A stretch of DNA of 44,472 nt from Giesbergeria sp. (GCA_023150295.1 JAKLLE010000027.1:1-44472); one strand, 5' to 3'. Counted from the stretch's first letter, positions 1-9,245 are shown. Notes: generated from the sequence alone by a model not told the origin. Program-made: numbers and translations.

Positions 1-208
1 CACTCCGGGTTGTTGAAACCCGCGAGCATCGCAAATGAGCGAAACGAAATTCAAATCGTGGACACCCATGAATCCTCTGGAACCCGCATCAATACTGGTG
101 TTTCCGCCCTTCAGCATCAAATAAGCCGGACACTACTGATGTTACCCCTTGAAGTTTGTCCAACTTCTGGGGGTCAGTTCAAACCCGGGGCGGTTCACCT
201 TCCCACAC
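1..208. other. Mobile-DNA remnant left of the IS3 element; no gene recognised
   Basis: No convincing gene is visible. Read on the minus strand and joined across the IS3 element, the part next to the IS (about 182-208) continues the intron-like sequence found at 1526-1623, as expected if the IS interrupted it. Further left the sequence changes character at an IS-end-like motif (158-181). The stretch 1-157 is open in one plus frame but has no recognisable protein. It probably belongs to a further truncated mobile element. Confidence 0.4.
158..181 (-). repeat. Possible terminal repeat of a second, truncated IS
   Basis: On the minus strand this reads TGAACTGACCCCCAG followed by AAGTTGGAC, which resembles terminal inverted repeats of some IS3-family elements. 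If it is an end, the element body would lie to the left and leave the window. No transposase is seen for it, so this is a weak call based on motif resemblance only. Confidence 0.3.
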
Positions 209-233
209 TGGAGTTGACCCGGTTCCGTGGACA
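209..233 (+). repeat. Left terminal inverted repeat of the IS3 element
   Basis: Begins TGGAGTTGACCCG and pairs with the right end at 1501-1525 with 3 mismatches in 25 bp. The orfA Shine-Dalgarno sequence lies about 20 bp inside it. Confidence 0.9.
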
Positions 234-262
234 CATCATGCTTTGTGTTCAAGGAGTCACCA

Positions 263-586
263 ATGTCCAAAGTACGACCGCCGTACCCGGCGCAGTTCCG
301 CCAGCAGATGGTCGAGTTGGTTCGAGCCGGCCGCTCACCTGCGCAGCTCTCGCGTGAGTTCGGCGTCACCGCCCAGTCCATCACCAACTGGGTCGGCCAA
401 GCCGCCATTGATGAGGGCAAGCCCTTGCCCGGCAAGGAAGGCCTGACCACCGCCGAGCGGGAAGAATTGGCGCGCTTACGTCGGCAGTTGCGCCAGGTCC
501 AGATGGAGCGAGACATCCTGGCAAAGGCTACGGCCTGGTTTGCCGGTCGCAGCGATGCGACATCCACGAAGTCTTCGGACTCGTGA
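263..586 (+). CDS. IS3-family transposase OrfA (helix-turn-helix subunit)
   Basis: A 107-residue protein starting MSKVRPPYPAQFRQQMVEL, the transposase-8 type helix-turn-helix that binds the IS ends. The HTH covers about residues 8-45 (ending SITNWV). A leucine-zipper-like helix rich in Arg, Leu and Gln (about 65-90) precedes the end and would mediate multimerisation. I chose ATG 263 because AAGGAG lies 7 bp upstream; a GTG at 227 in the same frame would start inside the terminal repeat. The frame ends at 586 and overlaps orfB by 4 bp. In this family a -1 ribosomal frameshift near the end of orfA usually makes the OrfAB fusion, and orfB is indeed in the -1 frame. Confidence 0.9.
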   Translation: MSKVRPPYPAQFRQQMVELVRAGRSPAQLSREFGVTAQSITNWVGQAAIDEGKPLPGKEGLTTAEREELARLRRQLRQVQMERDILAKATAWFAGRSDATSTKSSDS

Positions 587-1401
587 TGGCGAACCAGGCC
601 GACCTCCCTGTGCGAACCATGTGCCGCGTACTCGGTGTCTCTGCCAGCGGGTTCTATGCCTGGCGAGAGCGTGCCCCGTCCCAGCGAAGCATCGCCAACG
701 CAGTGATGACCGAGCGCATCCGCCAGATTCACCGGAACTCCTACGAGTCCTACGGCATGCCCCGGGTGCGAGCCGAGCTCATCGAGCAAGGCGTGAGCAT
801 CAGCCGCCAGCGTGTGGCCCGTCTCATGCGGGAAGCCCGTATCCACGGTATCAGCAAGCGCCGAGGCTTTACCATCACCACCCGTCGCGACAAGCGCCAG
901 ACCCCGGCCCATGACTTGGTCAACCGGCGGTTCCATGCCACTGGCCCGAACCAGCTTTGGGTGGCCGACATGACCTACGTGCCGACCTGGATGGGTTTCC
1001 TTTATCTGGCGGTGGTCATCGATGTCTGGAGCCGGCGCGTGGTGGGCTGGTCCATGGGTGAACGCATGACAGCCGACCTAGTGCTCACCGCCTTGAACAT
1101 GGCGCTGGAGCAGCGCAAGCCCAAGGATGTCATTCATCACAGCGACCAGGGCAGTCAGTACACCAGCCTGGCCTTTGGCGAGCGCTGTCAGCAGATGCAG
1201 GTCAGGCCTTCCATGGGAACGGTGGGCGATGCCTACGACAACGCGATGGCCGAGAGCTTCTTTGCCAGCCTGGAAGGCGAACTCATCGAGCGCAGCACCT
1301 TCCAGAACAAGGCGCAGGCACGCATGGCAGTCTTCACCTGGATTGAAGGCTGGTACAACCCCAGGCGCCGCCACAGCGGCCTGGGCTACCTCTCCCCCTG
1401 A
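583..1401 (+). CDS. IS3-family transposase OrfB (DDE integrase core)
   Basis: Catalytic part of the IS3 transposase, 272 residues if read from GTG 583. The DDE triad is complete: D129 (WVADMTYV), D188 (HHSDQGSQY) and E224 (NAMAESFF), with the D-35-E spacing of the rve integrase fold. The N-terminal part (about 1-115) carries the HTH_21 region seen in this family. The frame stays open upstream of 583 into the orfA overlap, so the active protein is probably the OrfAB fusion made by -1 frameshifting. It ends in the usual WYNPRRRHSGLGYLSP motif. Confidence 0.93.
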   Translation: MMANQADLPVRTMCRVLGVSASGFYAWRERAPSQRSIANAVMTERIRQIHRNSYESYGMPRVRAELIEQGVSISRQRVARLMREARIHGISKRRGFTITTRRDKRQTPAHDLVNRRFHATGPNQLWVADMTYVPTWMGFLYLAVVIDVWSRRVVGWSMGERMTADLVLTALNMALEQRKPKDVIHHSDQGSQYTSLAFGERCQQMQVRPSMGTVGDAYDNAMAESFFASLEGELIERSTFQNKAQARMAVFTWIEGWYNPRRRHSGLGYLSP

Positions 1402-1500
1402 ACTTTGAAAGGAGCAACGAAGCCCTGTTTGATGTTGTCGAGGATGCCCATGTGCATGCCGAGACAACACCCGAAACGGTTTGAGTATCAAACCAGTACC

Positions 1501-1525
1501 CGTCCACGAAAGCGGGTCAACTCCA
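1501..1525 (-). repeat. Right terminal inverted repeat of the IS3 element
   Basis: Reverse complement begins TGGAGTTGACCCG and matches the left end at 22 of 25 positions. It is followed immediately by the CAC target duplication. Confidence 0.9.
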
Positions 1526-1623
1526 CACTTGGTCGCCCTCATGCAGTTGCGCTTCACTTCATTCGCTGTGACCAGCTCATGGCGGGACTTGCACCCGCAG
1601 GTGTGCGCCCATGCTGGGCGCAC
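1526..1623 (-). mobile_element. Probable group II (IIC-like) intron 5' fragment, cut by the IS3 element
   Basis: On the minus strand the sequence starts GTGCGCCCAGCATGGGCG, fitting the GUGYG 5' consensus of group II introns. It continues with a GGTGCAAGTCCC-like motif of the kind found in intron domain I. It starts exactly after the T-rich tail of the tRNA-operon terminator, the preferred insertion site of group IIC introns. After about 98 nt it is interrupted by the IS3 element, and the sequence resumes at 208 going left. No reverse transcriptase is in the window. The assignment rests on position and remembered consensus, not on a covariance model. Confidence 0.55.
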
Positions 1624-1661
1624 AAAACAAAAAGCCGCTGCAGTGTGCACTGCAGCGGCTT
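1624..1661 (-). terminator. Rho-independent terminator of the tRNA array
   Basis: A perfect 14-bp inverted repeat (AAGCCGCTGCAGTG with a 2-nt centre, 1632-1661) is followed on the minus strand by TTTTTGTTTT. It lies 7 bp beyond the last tRNA-Asp gene and would end the folC-gltX-tRNA or tRNA-only transcript. Confidence 0.9.
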
Positions 1662-1668
1662 GTGTGTA

Positions 1669-1745
1669 TGGCGGAGTGGACGGGACTCGAACCCGCGACC
1701 CCCGGCGTGACAGGCCGGTATTCTAACCGACTGAACTACCACTCC
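1669..1745 (-). tRNA. tRNA-Asp (GTC), copy 1
   Basis: Full cloverleaf on the minus strand, 77 nt with encoded CCA. The acceptor stem is GGAGTGG/CCACTCC, the anticodon loop is CTGTCAC with anticodon GTC, and the T arm is GGGTTCGAGTCCC. It is the promoter-distal gene of the array. Confidence 0.97.
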
Positions 1746-1800
1746 GCGTCGGTGTGACTTTCGCCCCTTGCTTGCGCAAAGAGCCAAGTGCCACAAAACT

Positions 1801-1876
1801 TGGCGACCCTACGGGGATTCGAACCCCGGTACTCACCGTGAAAGGGTGATGTCCTAGGCCTCTAGACGATAGGGTC
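1801..1876 (-). tRNA. tRNA-Glu (TTC), copy 1
   Basis: 76 nt with encoded CCA. The acceptor stem is GACCCTA/TAGGGTC, the anticodon stem-loop contains CCTTTCACGG with anticodon TTC, and the T arm is GGGGTTCGAATCCCC. Confidence 0.97.
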
Positions 1877-1907
1877 ATAACCTGGACTGACTGACAACCG
1901 ACCATTC

Positions 1908-1983
<76 letters not shown>

Positions 1984-1991
1984 AGAAAACT

Positions 1992-2068
1992 TGGCGGAGT
2001 GGACGGGACTCGAACCCGCGACCCCCGGCGTGACAGGCCGGTATTCTAACCGACTGAACTACCACTCC
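1992..2068 (-). tRNA. tRNA-Asp (GTC), copy 2
   Basis: Identical in sequence to the tRNA-Asp at 1669-1745; second member of the tandem unit. Confidence 0.97.
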
Positions 2069-2123
2069 GCGTCGGTGTGACTTTCGCTCCCTGCTTGCGC
2101 AAAGAGCCAAGTGCCACAAAACT

Positions 2124-2199
2124 TGGCGACCCTACGGGGATTCGAACCCCGGTACTCACCGTGAAAGGGTGATGTCCTAGGCCTCTAGACGATAGGGTC
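2124..2199 (-). tRNA. tRNA-Glu (TTC), copy 2
   Basis: Identical in sequence to the tRNA-Glu at 1801-1876. Confidence 0.97.
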
Positions 2200-2221
2200 G
2201 TAACCTGGACTGTTCTGATGT

Positions 2222-2297
<76 letters not shown>

Positions 2298-2361
2298 CTG
2301 CATCGGCCTTTGTTATTCACTCTTGCCGTTGCCATCAGAGCCTCGCATTATAGACTGGTTT

Positions 2362-3786
2362 TTAGCGCTTCTTCAATCTCGCGACAACTTTTTCGCGTCC
2401 CATGAGTTCAAGCACGGCATCGACCGAAGGCGTCTGCGCCGTGCCCACAACCAGAACGCGTGCAGGCATGGCCAGTTGGGGCATCTTCAGGCCGTGCGCA
2501 GCCAGTACCTGCTTGAGTGCTGCGCTGATGGATGCCTTGTCCCACGCACAGACAGCCAGCGCATCGGCCAGGGCGTCCAATGCAGGTGCAATGGCGGGCG
2601 TGACATGCTGCGCACGCTCGGCCTCCTGGGGGGTGACTTCGGCGTAGAACACGCGAACCCAGTCGGCCAAAGCCACCAAGGTGTCGCAGCGGTCCTTGAG
2701 CAGTTCGCACAGTGGCTGCAGGCGGCCATCGGCCAGGTCTTCTGGGGCAACGCCGCTCCGCACCAGGAACGGCTGCACCAACGTCGCCAGCACGTCTCCA
2801 GACAAGGCCTTGAGATGCTGGGCGTTGACCCAGCGCAGCTTGGCCTCGTCAAACTGCGCGGCGCTGCGGCCCAGGTGGTCCAGGTCGAACCACGCGAGGA
2901 ATTGGGCGCGTGAGAAGATTTCATCGTCGCCATGGCTCCAGCCCAGGCGTGCCAGGTAGTTGACCATGGCGTCGGGCAGAAAGCCTGCATCGCGGTACCA
3001 GGTCACGGGCTTGGCACCATGGCGCTTGCTCATCTTCTCACCCAGCTCGTTGAGCACGGTGGGCAGGTGGGCGTACACAGGCGGCTCCTTGCCCAGGGCG
3101 CGGAAGATGTGGATCTGTCGCGGCGTGTTGTTGACATGGTCGTCGCCCCGGATCACGTGGGTGATGTCCATGTCGATGTCGTCCACCACCACGCAGAAGT
3201 TGTAGGTGGGCGTGCCGTCGGGCCGCGCGATGACGAGGTCGTCCAGTTCGTCATTGCGGAACTCGACGCGGCCTTTGACCTTGTCGTCCCAAGCCACGGT
3301 GCCGCCCTGGGATGTCTTGAAACGCAGCACGGGCTGCACGCCCTCTGGGATGGGCGGAAGTTGCTTGCCAGACTCGGGCCGCCAGGTGCCGTCGTAGCGC
3401 GGCTTTTCCTTGGCGGCCATCTGGCGTTCGCGCAGAGCGTCCAGCTCAGCCACGCTCATGTAGCACGGATAGACATGGCGGCTGGCTTGCAACTGGGCCA
3501 GCACCTGCTTGTACCGATCCATGCGCTGCATCTGGTAGAACGGGCCTTCGTCCGGCTCCATGCCCAGCCACTGCATGCCCTCCAGAATCACGTCCACGGC
3601 GGCCTGGGTAGAGCGTTCCTGGTCGGTGTCCTCGATGCGCAGAATGAAGTCGCCCTGGCTCGCTCTTGCAAAGGCCCAGGGGTACAGCGCGGAGCGGATG
3701 TTGCCCAGGTGGATGAAGCCCGTGGGCGATGGGGCAAAGCGGGTGCGCACGCGGGCTGCGTGCGAAGGGTTAGGTGCTGCGGTCAT
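2362..3786 (-). CDS. gltX: Glutamate--tRNA ligase GltX
   Basis: Class I aminoacyl-tRNA synthetase that charges tRNA-Glu with glutamate in the cytoplasm. 474 residues, the normal bacterial size. The HIGH signature appears as HLGN at residues 26-29 ([14 protein letters not shown]), KMSKR at 251-255, and the GluRS RIEDTD motif near 50-55. I chose ATG 3786 because it overlaps the metZ stop codon (ATGA) and begins MTAAPNPSH just before the conserved core; the same frame stays open further upstream only as a shadow of metZ. It is the last protein gene of the folC-to-gltX run and is followed 64 bp later by tRNA genes that include its own substrate tRNA-Glu. Confidence 0.98.
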   Translation of the reverse strand: MTAAPNPSHAARVRTRFAPSPTGFIHLGNIRSALYPWAFARASQGDFILRIEDTDQERSTQAAVDVILEGMQWLGMEPDEGPFYQMQRMDRYKQVLAQLQASRHVYPCYMSVAELDALRERQMAAKEKPRYDGTWRPESGKQLPPIPEGVQPVLRFKTSQGGTVAWDDKVKGRVEFRNDELDDLVIARPDGTPTYNFCVVVDDIDMDITHVIRGDDHVNNTPRQIHIFRALGKEPPVYAHLPTVLNELGEKMSKRHGAKPVTWYRDAGFLPDAMVNYLARLGWSHGDDEIFSRAQFLAWFDLDHLGRSAAQFDEAKLRWVNAQHLKALSGDVLATLVQPFLVRSGVAPEDLADGRLQPLCELLKDRCDTLVALADWVRVFYAEVTPQEAERAQHVTPAIAPALDALADALAVCAWDKASISAALKQVLAAHGLKMPQLAMPARVLVVGTAQTPSVDAVLELMGREKVVARLKKR

Positions 3787-4994
3787 GACAAGGTGTCCAG
3801 GCCTCGTGCGAGGTCGTTCTTGAGATCGTCGATGTGTTCCAGGCCCACGGCCACGCGGATCAGGCCCTGGCCGATGCCTGCGGCCTGGCGCTGCGCTTCG
3901 GTGAGGCGCCCGTGGGACGTGCTGGCCGGATGGGTGATGGTGGTTTTGGTGTCGCCCAGGTTGGCGGTGATGCTGCACACGCGGGTGCTGTCGATCACAT
4001 GGAAAGCGCGTGCGCGGCCCTCTTGCGGCCCGTTGGCCCGCACATCGAACGACAGCACGGCACCACCCACACCCGACTGCTGGCGCATCGCCAGTGCATG
4101 CTGCGGATGCGACGCCAGGCCGGGGTAATACACCCGCGCCACCTGCGGTTGGGCTTCGAGCCACTGCGCCAGCGCCAGAGCATTGGCGCTCTGGGCCTCC
4201 ATGCGGATGCGCAACGTCTCCAGGCCCTTGAGCACCACCCAGGCGTTGAAGGGCGAGAGGTTGACGCCTGCGCTACGGATCAGCGGCGCGAGCTTGTCAT
4301 CGATGATGGAACGTGGGCCGCAGACGGCACCCGCCATCACCCTGCCCTGACCGTCCAGGAACTTGGTGCCCGAATGGATGACCAGATCGGCCCCCAGCAT
4401 GGCAGGCCGCTGCAGCGCGGGGGAGGCAAAGCAGTTGTCCACGGCCAGCAGCACGCCGGCACCGTGCGCAATGGCGGCCAGCTCGGCGATGTCGCACAGA
4501 TCGGTCAACGGGTTGGTGGGCGTCTCGGCAAACAGCAGCCGGGTGTTGGGGCGCAGGGCCGCCTTCCAGGCGCTGCTGTCGGTTTGCGGCACGAAGCTGG
4601 ACTCCACGCCAAAGCGCGACAGTTCCCCCCCGATGAGCTTGATCGTGGAGCCGAACATGGATTGCGAGCACACCACATGGTCGCCCGCCTTGAGCAGGCC
4701 CAGGCACATCAGCAAGATGGCCGACATGCCGCTGGACGTGCCAATGGCCGACTCCGTGCCCTCCATAGCCGCCAGGCGTTGCTCAAAGCTGGTGACGGTG
4801 GGGTTGGAAGTGCGGGTGTAGGTGTAGCCGTCTTCCTCGCCCGCAAAGCGACGGGCTGCGGTTTCGGCGTCGGGCTGAACAAAGCTGCTGGTCAGGTACA
4901 GCGCTTCGGAGTGTTCACCATAGACGCTGCGCGGCAGCGCCTGGCGCACCGCCAGGGTGTCGGGGTGCAGGTCTTGCGGCTGGGAGGGGGTCAT
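3783..4994 (-). CDS. metZ: O-succinylhomoserine sulfhydrylase MetZ
   Basis: PLP enzyme of the Cys/Met metabolism family. It makes homocysteine directly from O-succinylhomoserine and sulfide in methionine synthesis. 403 residues from ATG 4994 ([18 protein letters not shown]). The PLP lysine is K211 in [11 protein letters not shown], and the VDNCFASP and ETPTNPL motifs of the family are present. An in-frame ATG 33 bp upstream is possible, but the chosen start leaves the usual N-terminus. The stop overlaps the gltX start by 4 bp, implying translational coupling. A close relative such as MetB or MetY cannot be fully excluded, but the position behind purF is typical of metZ in betaproteobacteria. 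Confidence 0.92.
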   Translation of the reverse strand: MTPSQPQDLHPDTLAVRQALPRSVYGEHSEALYLTSSFVQPDAETAARRFAGEEDGYTYTRTSNPTVTSFEQRLAAMEGTESAIGTSSGMSAILLMCLGLLKAGDHVVCSQSMFGSTIKLIGGELSRFGVESSFVPQTDSSAWKAALRPNTRLLFAETPTNPLTDLCDIAELAAIAHGAGVLLAVDNCFASPALQRPAMLGADLVIHSGTKFLDGQGRVMAGAVCGPRSIIDDKLAPLIRSAGVNLSPFNAWVVLKGLETLRIRMEAQSANALALAQWLEAQPQVARVYYPGLASHPQHALAMRQQSGVGGAVLSFDVRANGPQEGRARAFHVIDSTRVCSITANLGDTKTTITHPASTSHGRLTEAQRQAAGIGQGLIRVAVGLEHIDDLKNDLARGLDTLS

Positions 4995-5053
4995 GCGGGA
5001 AAGCCTTGTGGGGAGAATCGGGCGCACCCGAAAAAGGCGCGCCCGGTCCGTTG

Positions 5054-6562
5054 TCAGTGTTCGGATGCGTTGGGCAGTGCCAGGCGCGAGGTGTCCTCCT
5101 CGCCCTCTTGCGCCTGTTGGGCGCGGCCCTCGTTGAGCTGCTGGATCTGCTCGGGGCTCACATCCCCGGTCACATACACGCCGTCAAAGCAGGAGGCATC
5201 AAAGCCCGAGAGCCGCGGGTTGAGCGTGCCAATGGCCTTTTTCATGGCGTCAACGTCCTGATAGATCAGGGCATCGCAGCCAATGATCTGGCGGATTTCT
5301 TCGAGCGTGCGGCCATGGGCCACCAGTTCGCTGCTGGTGGGCATGTCGATGCCGTAGACGTTGGGGTAGCGCACGGGGGGTGCGGCGCTGGCCATGTAGA
5401 CCTTGCGCGCTCCGGCCTCGCGCGCCATCTGCACGATCTCTCGGCTGGTGGTGCCGCGCACGATGGAATCGTCCACCAGCAGAACGTTGCGGCCCTTGAA
5501 TTCGCTGGCGATCACGTTGAGCTTCTGCCGCACGGATTTTTTGCGTACCGCCTGCCCCGGCATGATGAAGGTGCGGCCCACATAGCGGTTTTTGACGAAG
5601 CCCTCGCGGTAGGGAATGCCCAGCAACTGCGCCAGTTGCATGGCGCTGGGGCGGCTTGATTCCGGAATGGGGATGACCACGTCGATTTCGTTCGGCGGCA
5701 CGGTGGAGATCACGCGCTTGGCCAGCGTCTCGCCGAGGTTCAGACGGGCCTGGTACACGGAGATGCCATCGAGCACCGAGTCGGGGCGTGCCAGGTACAC
5801 AAACTCAAAAATGCACGGATGCAGGCTGGGCTGCTGCGCACATTGGCGCGCGTGGACTTGGCCGTCGAGGGTGATGAACAGGGCCTCGCCCGGCTCCACG
5901 TTGCGCTCGAACAGATGCCCCGTGCCTTCCAGCGCCACAGACTCGCTGGCCACCATCCAGGTACCGTCGCTGCTGCGCCCCATCGCCAGGGGACGGATGC
6001 CGTAGGGGTCGCGAAAAGCCACCATGCCATGGCCGGCAATCAGGGCGATCACGGCATACGAGCCCCGGATACGCTTGTGCACCGCCTGCACTGCCGCAAA
6101 CACATCGTCAGGCTGCAAGGGCACGCCGCGGCTGGCCATTTCCAGTTCGTGGGCAAACACGTTGAGCAGCACTTCGGAGTCACTCTCGGTGTTGGTGTGG
6201 CGGTGGTCGATGCTGAACAGCTCGGAACGCAGGGCCTGGGCATTGGTCAGGTTGCCGTTGTGCACCATGACGATGCCGAAGGGCGCGTTCACATAGAACG
6301 GCTGCGCCTCCTCTTCGCTGAAGGCGTTGCCCGCCGTGGGGTAGCGCACCTGCCCCAGGCCCGCATTGCCCGGCAGGGCGCGCATGTTGCGGGTGCGGAA
6401 CACGTCGCGCACCATGCCCTTGGCCTTGTGCATGAAGAACTTGCGATCCAGCTGCGTGGCAATGCCAGCGGCATCCTGACCACGGTGCTGCAAAAGCAGC
6501 AGTGCGTCATAGATCAACTGGTTCACAGGGGACGCGCTGATCACGCCGACGATTCCACACAT
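5054..6562 (-). CDS. purF: Amidophosphoribosyltransferase PurF
   Basis: First committed enzyme of purine synthesis: PRPP plus glutamine gives 5-phosphoribosylamine. 502 residues. The start at 6562 gives MCGIVGV, where Cys2 becomes the N-terminal nucleophile of the Ntn glutaminase domain (about 1-235). The phosphoribosyltransferase domain follows, with the PRPP-binding motif [14 protein letters not shown] at about 360-373. The upstream in-frame ATG (6580) would block exposure of the Cys and is rejected. cvpA lies 24 bp upstream and metZ 59 bp downstream. The cvpA-purF linkage is classic. Confidence 0.98.
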   Translation of the reverse strand: MCGIVGVISASPVNQLIYDALLLLQHRGQDAAGIATQLDRKFFMHKAKGMVRDVFRTRNMRALPGNAGLGQVRYPTAGNAFSEEEAQPFYVNAPFGIVMVHNGNLTNAQALRSELFSIDHRHTNTESDSEVLLNVFAHELEMASRGVPLQPDDVFAAVQAVHKRIRGSYAVIALIAGHGMVAFRDPYGIRPLAMGRSSDGTWMVASESVALEGTGHLFERNVEPGEALFITLDGQVHARQCAQQPSLHPCIFEFVYLARPDSVLDGISVYQARLNLGETLAKRVISTVPPNEIDVVIPIPESSRPSAMQLAQLLGIPYREGFVKNRYVGRTFIMPGQAVRKKSVRQKLNVIASEFKGRNVLLVDDSIVRGTTSREIVQMAREAGARKVYMASAAPPVRYPNVYGIDMPTSSELVAHGRTLEEIRQIIGCDALIYQDVDAMKKAIGTLNPRLSGFDASCFDGVYVTGDVSPEQIQQLNEGRAQQAQEGEEDTSRLALPNASEH

Positions 6563-6586
6563 AGTTGTCTTCCATCCCAAAAATAA

Positions 6587-7075
6587 TCATGCGGGCAGAT
6601 GCCTGCCCAGCTCCTGCGGCAACATCGGCTTGAGTTCCTTGACCCAATCCGACAGCAGCACCGCGCTGCGTGCCTCCTGCCACCACGGCGCCTGGTCCAG
6701 GCCGGTCAACCCGGCCATGACCACCAACACAAGCAGGATCAGCACCCCACGCAACACTCCAAACACGGCACCCAGCGTCCGGTCCACCGGGCGCAGACCG
6801 ATGGCCTCGACGAGCTTCTTGCCCAACCAGGCCAAGAATCCGCAGGCGAACACCGTGACGATGAACACCAGTATGAACCCGGCTGCATAGCGCACGGTTT
6901 CCTGTGCTTCGTCAATGGGCAGCAAGGCCGCCGCATCCTGGGCCAGCCACTGCGCCACCACAAAGGCCACGACCCAGCCTGCCAGCGACAAAAACTCGTA
7001 CACCAACCCCCGCCAGGCGCCCATCAGCATGGATGCCAGCAGCAGGGCCACAAATATCCAGTCCAGGGCCGCCAT
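6587..7075 (-). CDS. cvpA: CvpA family inner-membrane protein
   Basis: Integral membrane protein of 162 residues with four hydrophobic segments (about 5-22, 26-44, 65-87 and 103-125). The first residues MAALDWIFVALLLASMLMGAWRG... are typical of CvpA. In E. coli it is needed for colicin V production and affects purF-linked phenotypes; its molecular role is not settled. It sits between the SPOR gene (7 bp gap) and purF (24 bp gap), the usual operon position. Confidence 0.93.
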   Translation of the reverse strand: MAALDWIFVALLLASMLMGAWRGLVYEFLSLAGWVVAFVVAQWLAQDAAALLPIDEAQETVRYAAGFILVFIVTVFACGFLAWLGKKLVEAIGLRPVDRTLGAVFGVLRGVLILLVLVVMAGLTGLDQAPWWQEARSAVLLSDWVKELKPMLPQELGRHLPA

Positions 7076-7082
7076 GCGCGCG

Positions 7083-7904
7083 TCACAACTGCAGGATGGA
7101 GACCGGCAGGTTCAGCGCCTTGATCTTTGCGGCGGCCTTGTCCGCCTCGGCACGGCCCTGGAACGGCCCGACGCGCACCCGTATGCGCTTGCCATCGGCT
7201 GTTTCGGCCACCTGGGTGTAGGTCTTGATCCCCGCACGCTCCAGCTTCAGGCGCACCTCGCGGGCCTTGTCGACCTCGGCGTAGGCACCAATCTGGACAA
7301 TGAAACGTCCGTCGTCTGTCGCGGCGGGCTTGGCAGGCACGCTGCGCCCCTCCAGCAGCGCGCGGGCGCGCTCGGCCTCGTCGGCGGCAGCGCTGGGGCG
7401 TGCAGGCTCTGCCGTGCGGGCTTGCGTGGCCGGTGGTGGTGCCGCTTCAGGCTTGCGTGCCGGCGCCGATGCTGGCCGGAAAGCAGGCGTCTCCGCAGCA
7501 CGCGCTGACGCAGCCACCGAAGCCGGGGGCACCGCAGGCGCGGGTGCCGGTGCGGGCGTCGCTTCTGGCACACGGGCCGCAGCAGGTGCGGCACTGGCAG
7601 GGGTCGCCGCTGCGTCCTGCGCAGCACCACCCTGCGCTGGTGGCGCCACCAAGGGCGCGACACGGTTGCGGTCCGGGATTTCGATCGGAATGTCGACGGG
7701 AATCGGCCTGGGCTGGGTATCGAACAGTATCGGAAAACCCACCACACCCAGCAACACCAGCACGGCCGCACCAATCAGCCGGTGCCTGGCCCGCCGACGC
7801 ATGGTTTCGATGCTCTCTGCGGGCGCGGCGCGGGAGGATCGGGCCGGTTTGGCCTTGCCTTCCTGCCCCTTCTGGCCGGGCCACGGAAACTTGAAAAACG
7901 CCAT
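7083..7904 (-). CDS. SPOR-domain membrane protein (DedD-like)
   Basis: Single-pass inner-membrane protein of 273 residues. A short basic cytoplasmic N-terminus contains RRRARHR, followed by one membrane segment (about 43-60). A long Ala/Pro-rich periplasmic linker (about 75-190) leads to a C-terminal SPOR domain (about 195-273, starting FIVQIGAYAEVDKA). SPOR domains bind peptidoglycan lacking stem peptides at the division site, so a role in cell division, as for E. coli DedD, is likely. The neighbours folC and cvpA match the folC-dedD-cvpA order seen in gammaproteobacteria. The low-complexity linker is normal for the family. Confidence 0.9.
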   Translation of the reverse strand: MAFFKFPWPGQKGQEGKAKPARSSRAAPAESIETMRRRARHRLIGAAVLVLLGVVGFPILFDTQPRPIPVDIPIEIPDRNRVAPLVAPPAQGGAAQDAAATPASAAPAAARVPEATPAPAPAPAVPPASVAASARAAETPAFRPASAPARKPEAAPPPATQARTAEPARPSAAADEAERARALLEGRSVPAKPAATDDGRFIVQIGAYAEVDKAREVRLKLERAGIKTYTQVAETADGKRIRVRVGPFQGRAEADKAAAKIKALNLPVSILQL

Positions 7905-7922
7905 GTGGTGTGAAAAACGATG

Positions 7923-9245
7923 TCAGGCCAGGTGCTTGGCCTGCAGTCGGGGCATGCCGTCCAGCAGCACCCCACCCACCGTGTAGAAGGAGCCAAAGAC
8001 GACGATTCTATCAGCGGGGTCTGCCTTCGCGATGGCCACCTGCAGGGCGTCAGCCGGGTTGGCGTGGGTGCTGCAATGCACTTCGCGGCGGCCTCCGGCC
8101 ACCATCTGCAGGGCATTCCATTTTTGCTGCAGGGCCGCCGCCGTTTCGGCTCGGGGCGTGGGCAGGTCGGTAAAGTACCAGCGATCCACGATGGGGCCGA
8201 TGCGCGCCAGCATGGGCGTCAGGTCCTTGTCGGCCATGGCGCCGAACACCGCGTGCGTAGTGGGGAAAAAGCCCATGGCGTCCAGGTTGGCCGTCAGCGC
8301 GGCCACGGAGTGCGGGTTGTGCGCCACATCCAGCACCAGCACGGGTTGCCCTGGGAAGACCTGGAAGCGCCCGGGCAGTTCCACCACCGCCAGACCATTG
8401 CGCACGGCCTGCGCCGTGATCGGCAGGCGATCACGCAGCGCTTCCAGCGCGGCGAGCGCCCCCGATGCATTGATCAACTGGTTGGCCCCCCGCAGCGCCG
8501 GGTAGGCCATGCCCGCATAGCGCCGCCCACGCCCTGCCCAACCCCACTGCTGCTTGTCGCCCGAAAAATTGAAATCCTGCCCGAAGCGCCACAGATCGGC
8601 ACCGATCTCCCGCGCATGGTCGATGACGCTTTCGGGTGGCATGGGGTCGCTGACCACCACCGGGCGGCCGGTACGCATGATGCCGGCCTTCTCGCGCCCT
8701 ATGCTCTCGCGGTCCGGCCCCAGGTATTCCACATGGTCGATGTCGATGCTGGTGATGACCGCGCAGTCGGGGTCCACCACGTTGGTCGCATCCAGCCGCC
8801 CGCCCAGGCCGACTTCCAGAATGGCCACATCCAGCAGGCTGTGGCTCATCAGGCGCAGGATGGCCAGCGTGGTGAACTCGAAATAGGTCAAGGCCACCTC
8901 GTCGCCGCCCTGGGTGCGGGCGCGCTCCACAGCCTCGAAGTGCTCCAGCAGGCTGTCGGCGGTGACGATGTCGCCATGGATGCGGCAGCGCTCCTGGAAA
9001 TGCACCAGGTGCGGCGATGAATACACGCCTGTGCGGTACCCGGCCTGCAAGGCCACGGCCTCGATCATGGCGCAGGTCGAGCCCTTGCCGTTGGTGCCCG
9101 CCACGGTGACGACCGGGCAATCAAAACGCAGCGCCATGCGGCGCGCCACCTCGCCCACGCGCTGCAGGCCGAGGTCTATGGATTGGGGGTGCAGGCGCTC
9201 ACAGTGGGCCAGCCAGCCTTCGAGGGTATGGATCTTGGTGTGCAT
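7923..9245 (-). CDS. folC: Bifunctional dihydrofolate/folylpolyglutamate synthase FolC
   Basis: Mur-ligase-family ATP enzyme of 440 residues. It adds glutamate to dihydropteroate to make dihydrofolate and then extends the polyglutamate tail. The P-loop VAGTNGKGST is at about 48-57, and the SPHL motif near 75 and the GLGGRLDATN segment are characteristic. The start at 9245 (MHTKIHTLEGWL) lies 47 bp from the divergent ArsC-like gene, so this is the first gene of the folC-SPOR-cvpA-purF-metZ-gltX run. In related bacteria accD usually precedes folC; here it does not. Confidence 0.97.
   Translation of the reverse strand: MHTKIHTLEGWLAHCERLHPQSIDLGLQRVGEVARRMALRFDCPVVTVAGTNGKGSTCAMIEAVALQAGYRTGVYSSPHLVHFQERCRIHGDIVTADSLLEHFEAVERARTQGGDEVALTYFEFTTLAILRLMSHSLLDVAILEVGLGGRLDATNVVDPDCAVITSIDIDHVEYLGPDRESIGREKAGIMRTGRPVVVSDPMPPESVIDHAREIGADLWRFGQDFNFSGDKQQWGWAGRGRRYAGMAYPALRGANQLINASGALAALEALRDRLPITAQAVRNGLAVVELPGRFQVFPGQPVLVLDVAHNPHSVAALTANLDAMGFFPTTHAVFGAMADKDLTPMLARIGPIVDRWYFTDLPTPRAETAAALQQKWNALQMVAGGRREVHCSTHANPADALQVAIAKADPADRIVVFGSFYTVGGVLLDGMPRLQAKHLA

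Larger units (their letters stand above)
209..1525 (+). mobile_element. IS3-family insertion sequence, complete (1317 bp)
   Basis: Two overlapping transposase frames (orfA, then orfB in the -1 frame) are bounded by imperfect terminal inverted repeats that begin TGGAGTTGACCCG and match at 22 of 25 positions. The ends have the TG...CA form usual in IS3. The trinucleotide CAC occurs directly outside both ends (206-208 and 1526-1528), a 3-bp target duplication typical of this family. The two reading frames appear intact, so the copy could still be active. It has landed in an intron-like sequence behind the tRNA-Asp terminator. Confidence 0.92.

Noticed and set aside
3787-4164. Longer gltX start
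   Set aside because: It would overlap most of the metZ C-terminal part; the ATGA overlap at 3783-3786 gives a standard 474-residue GltX.
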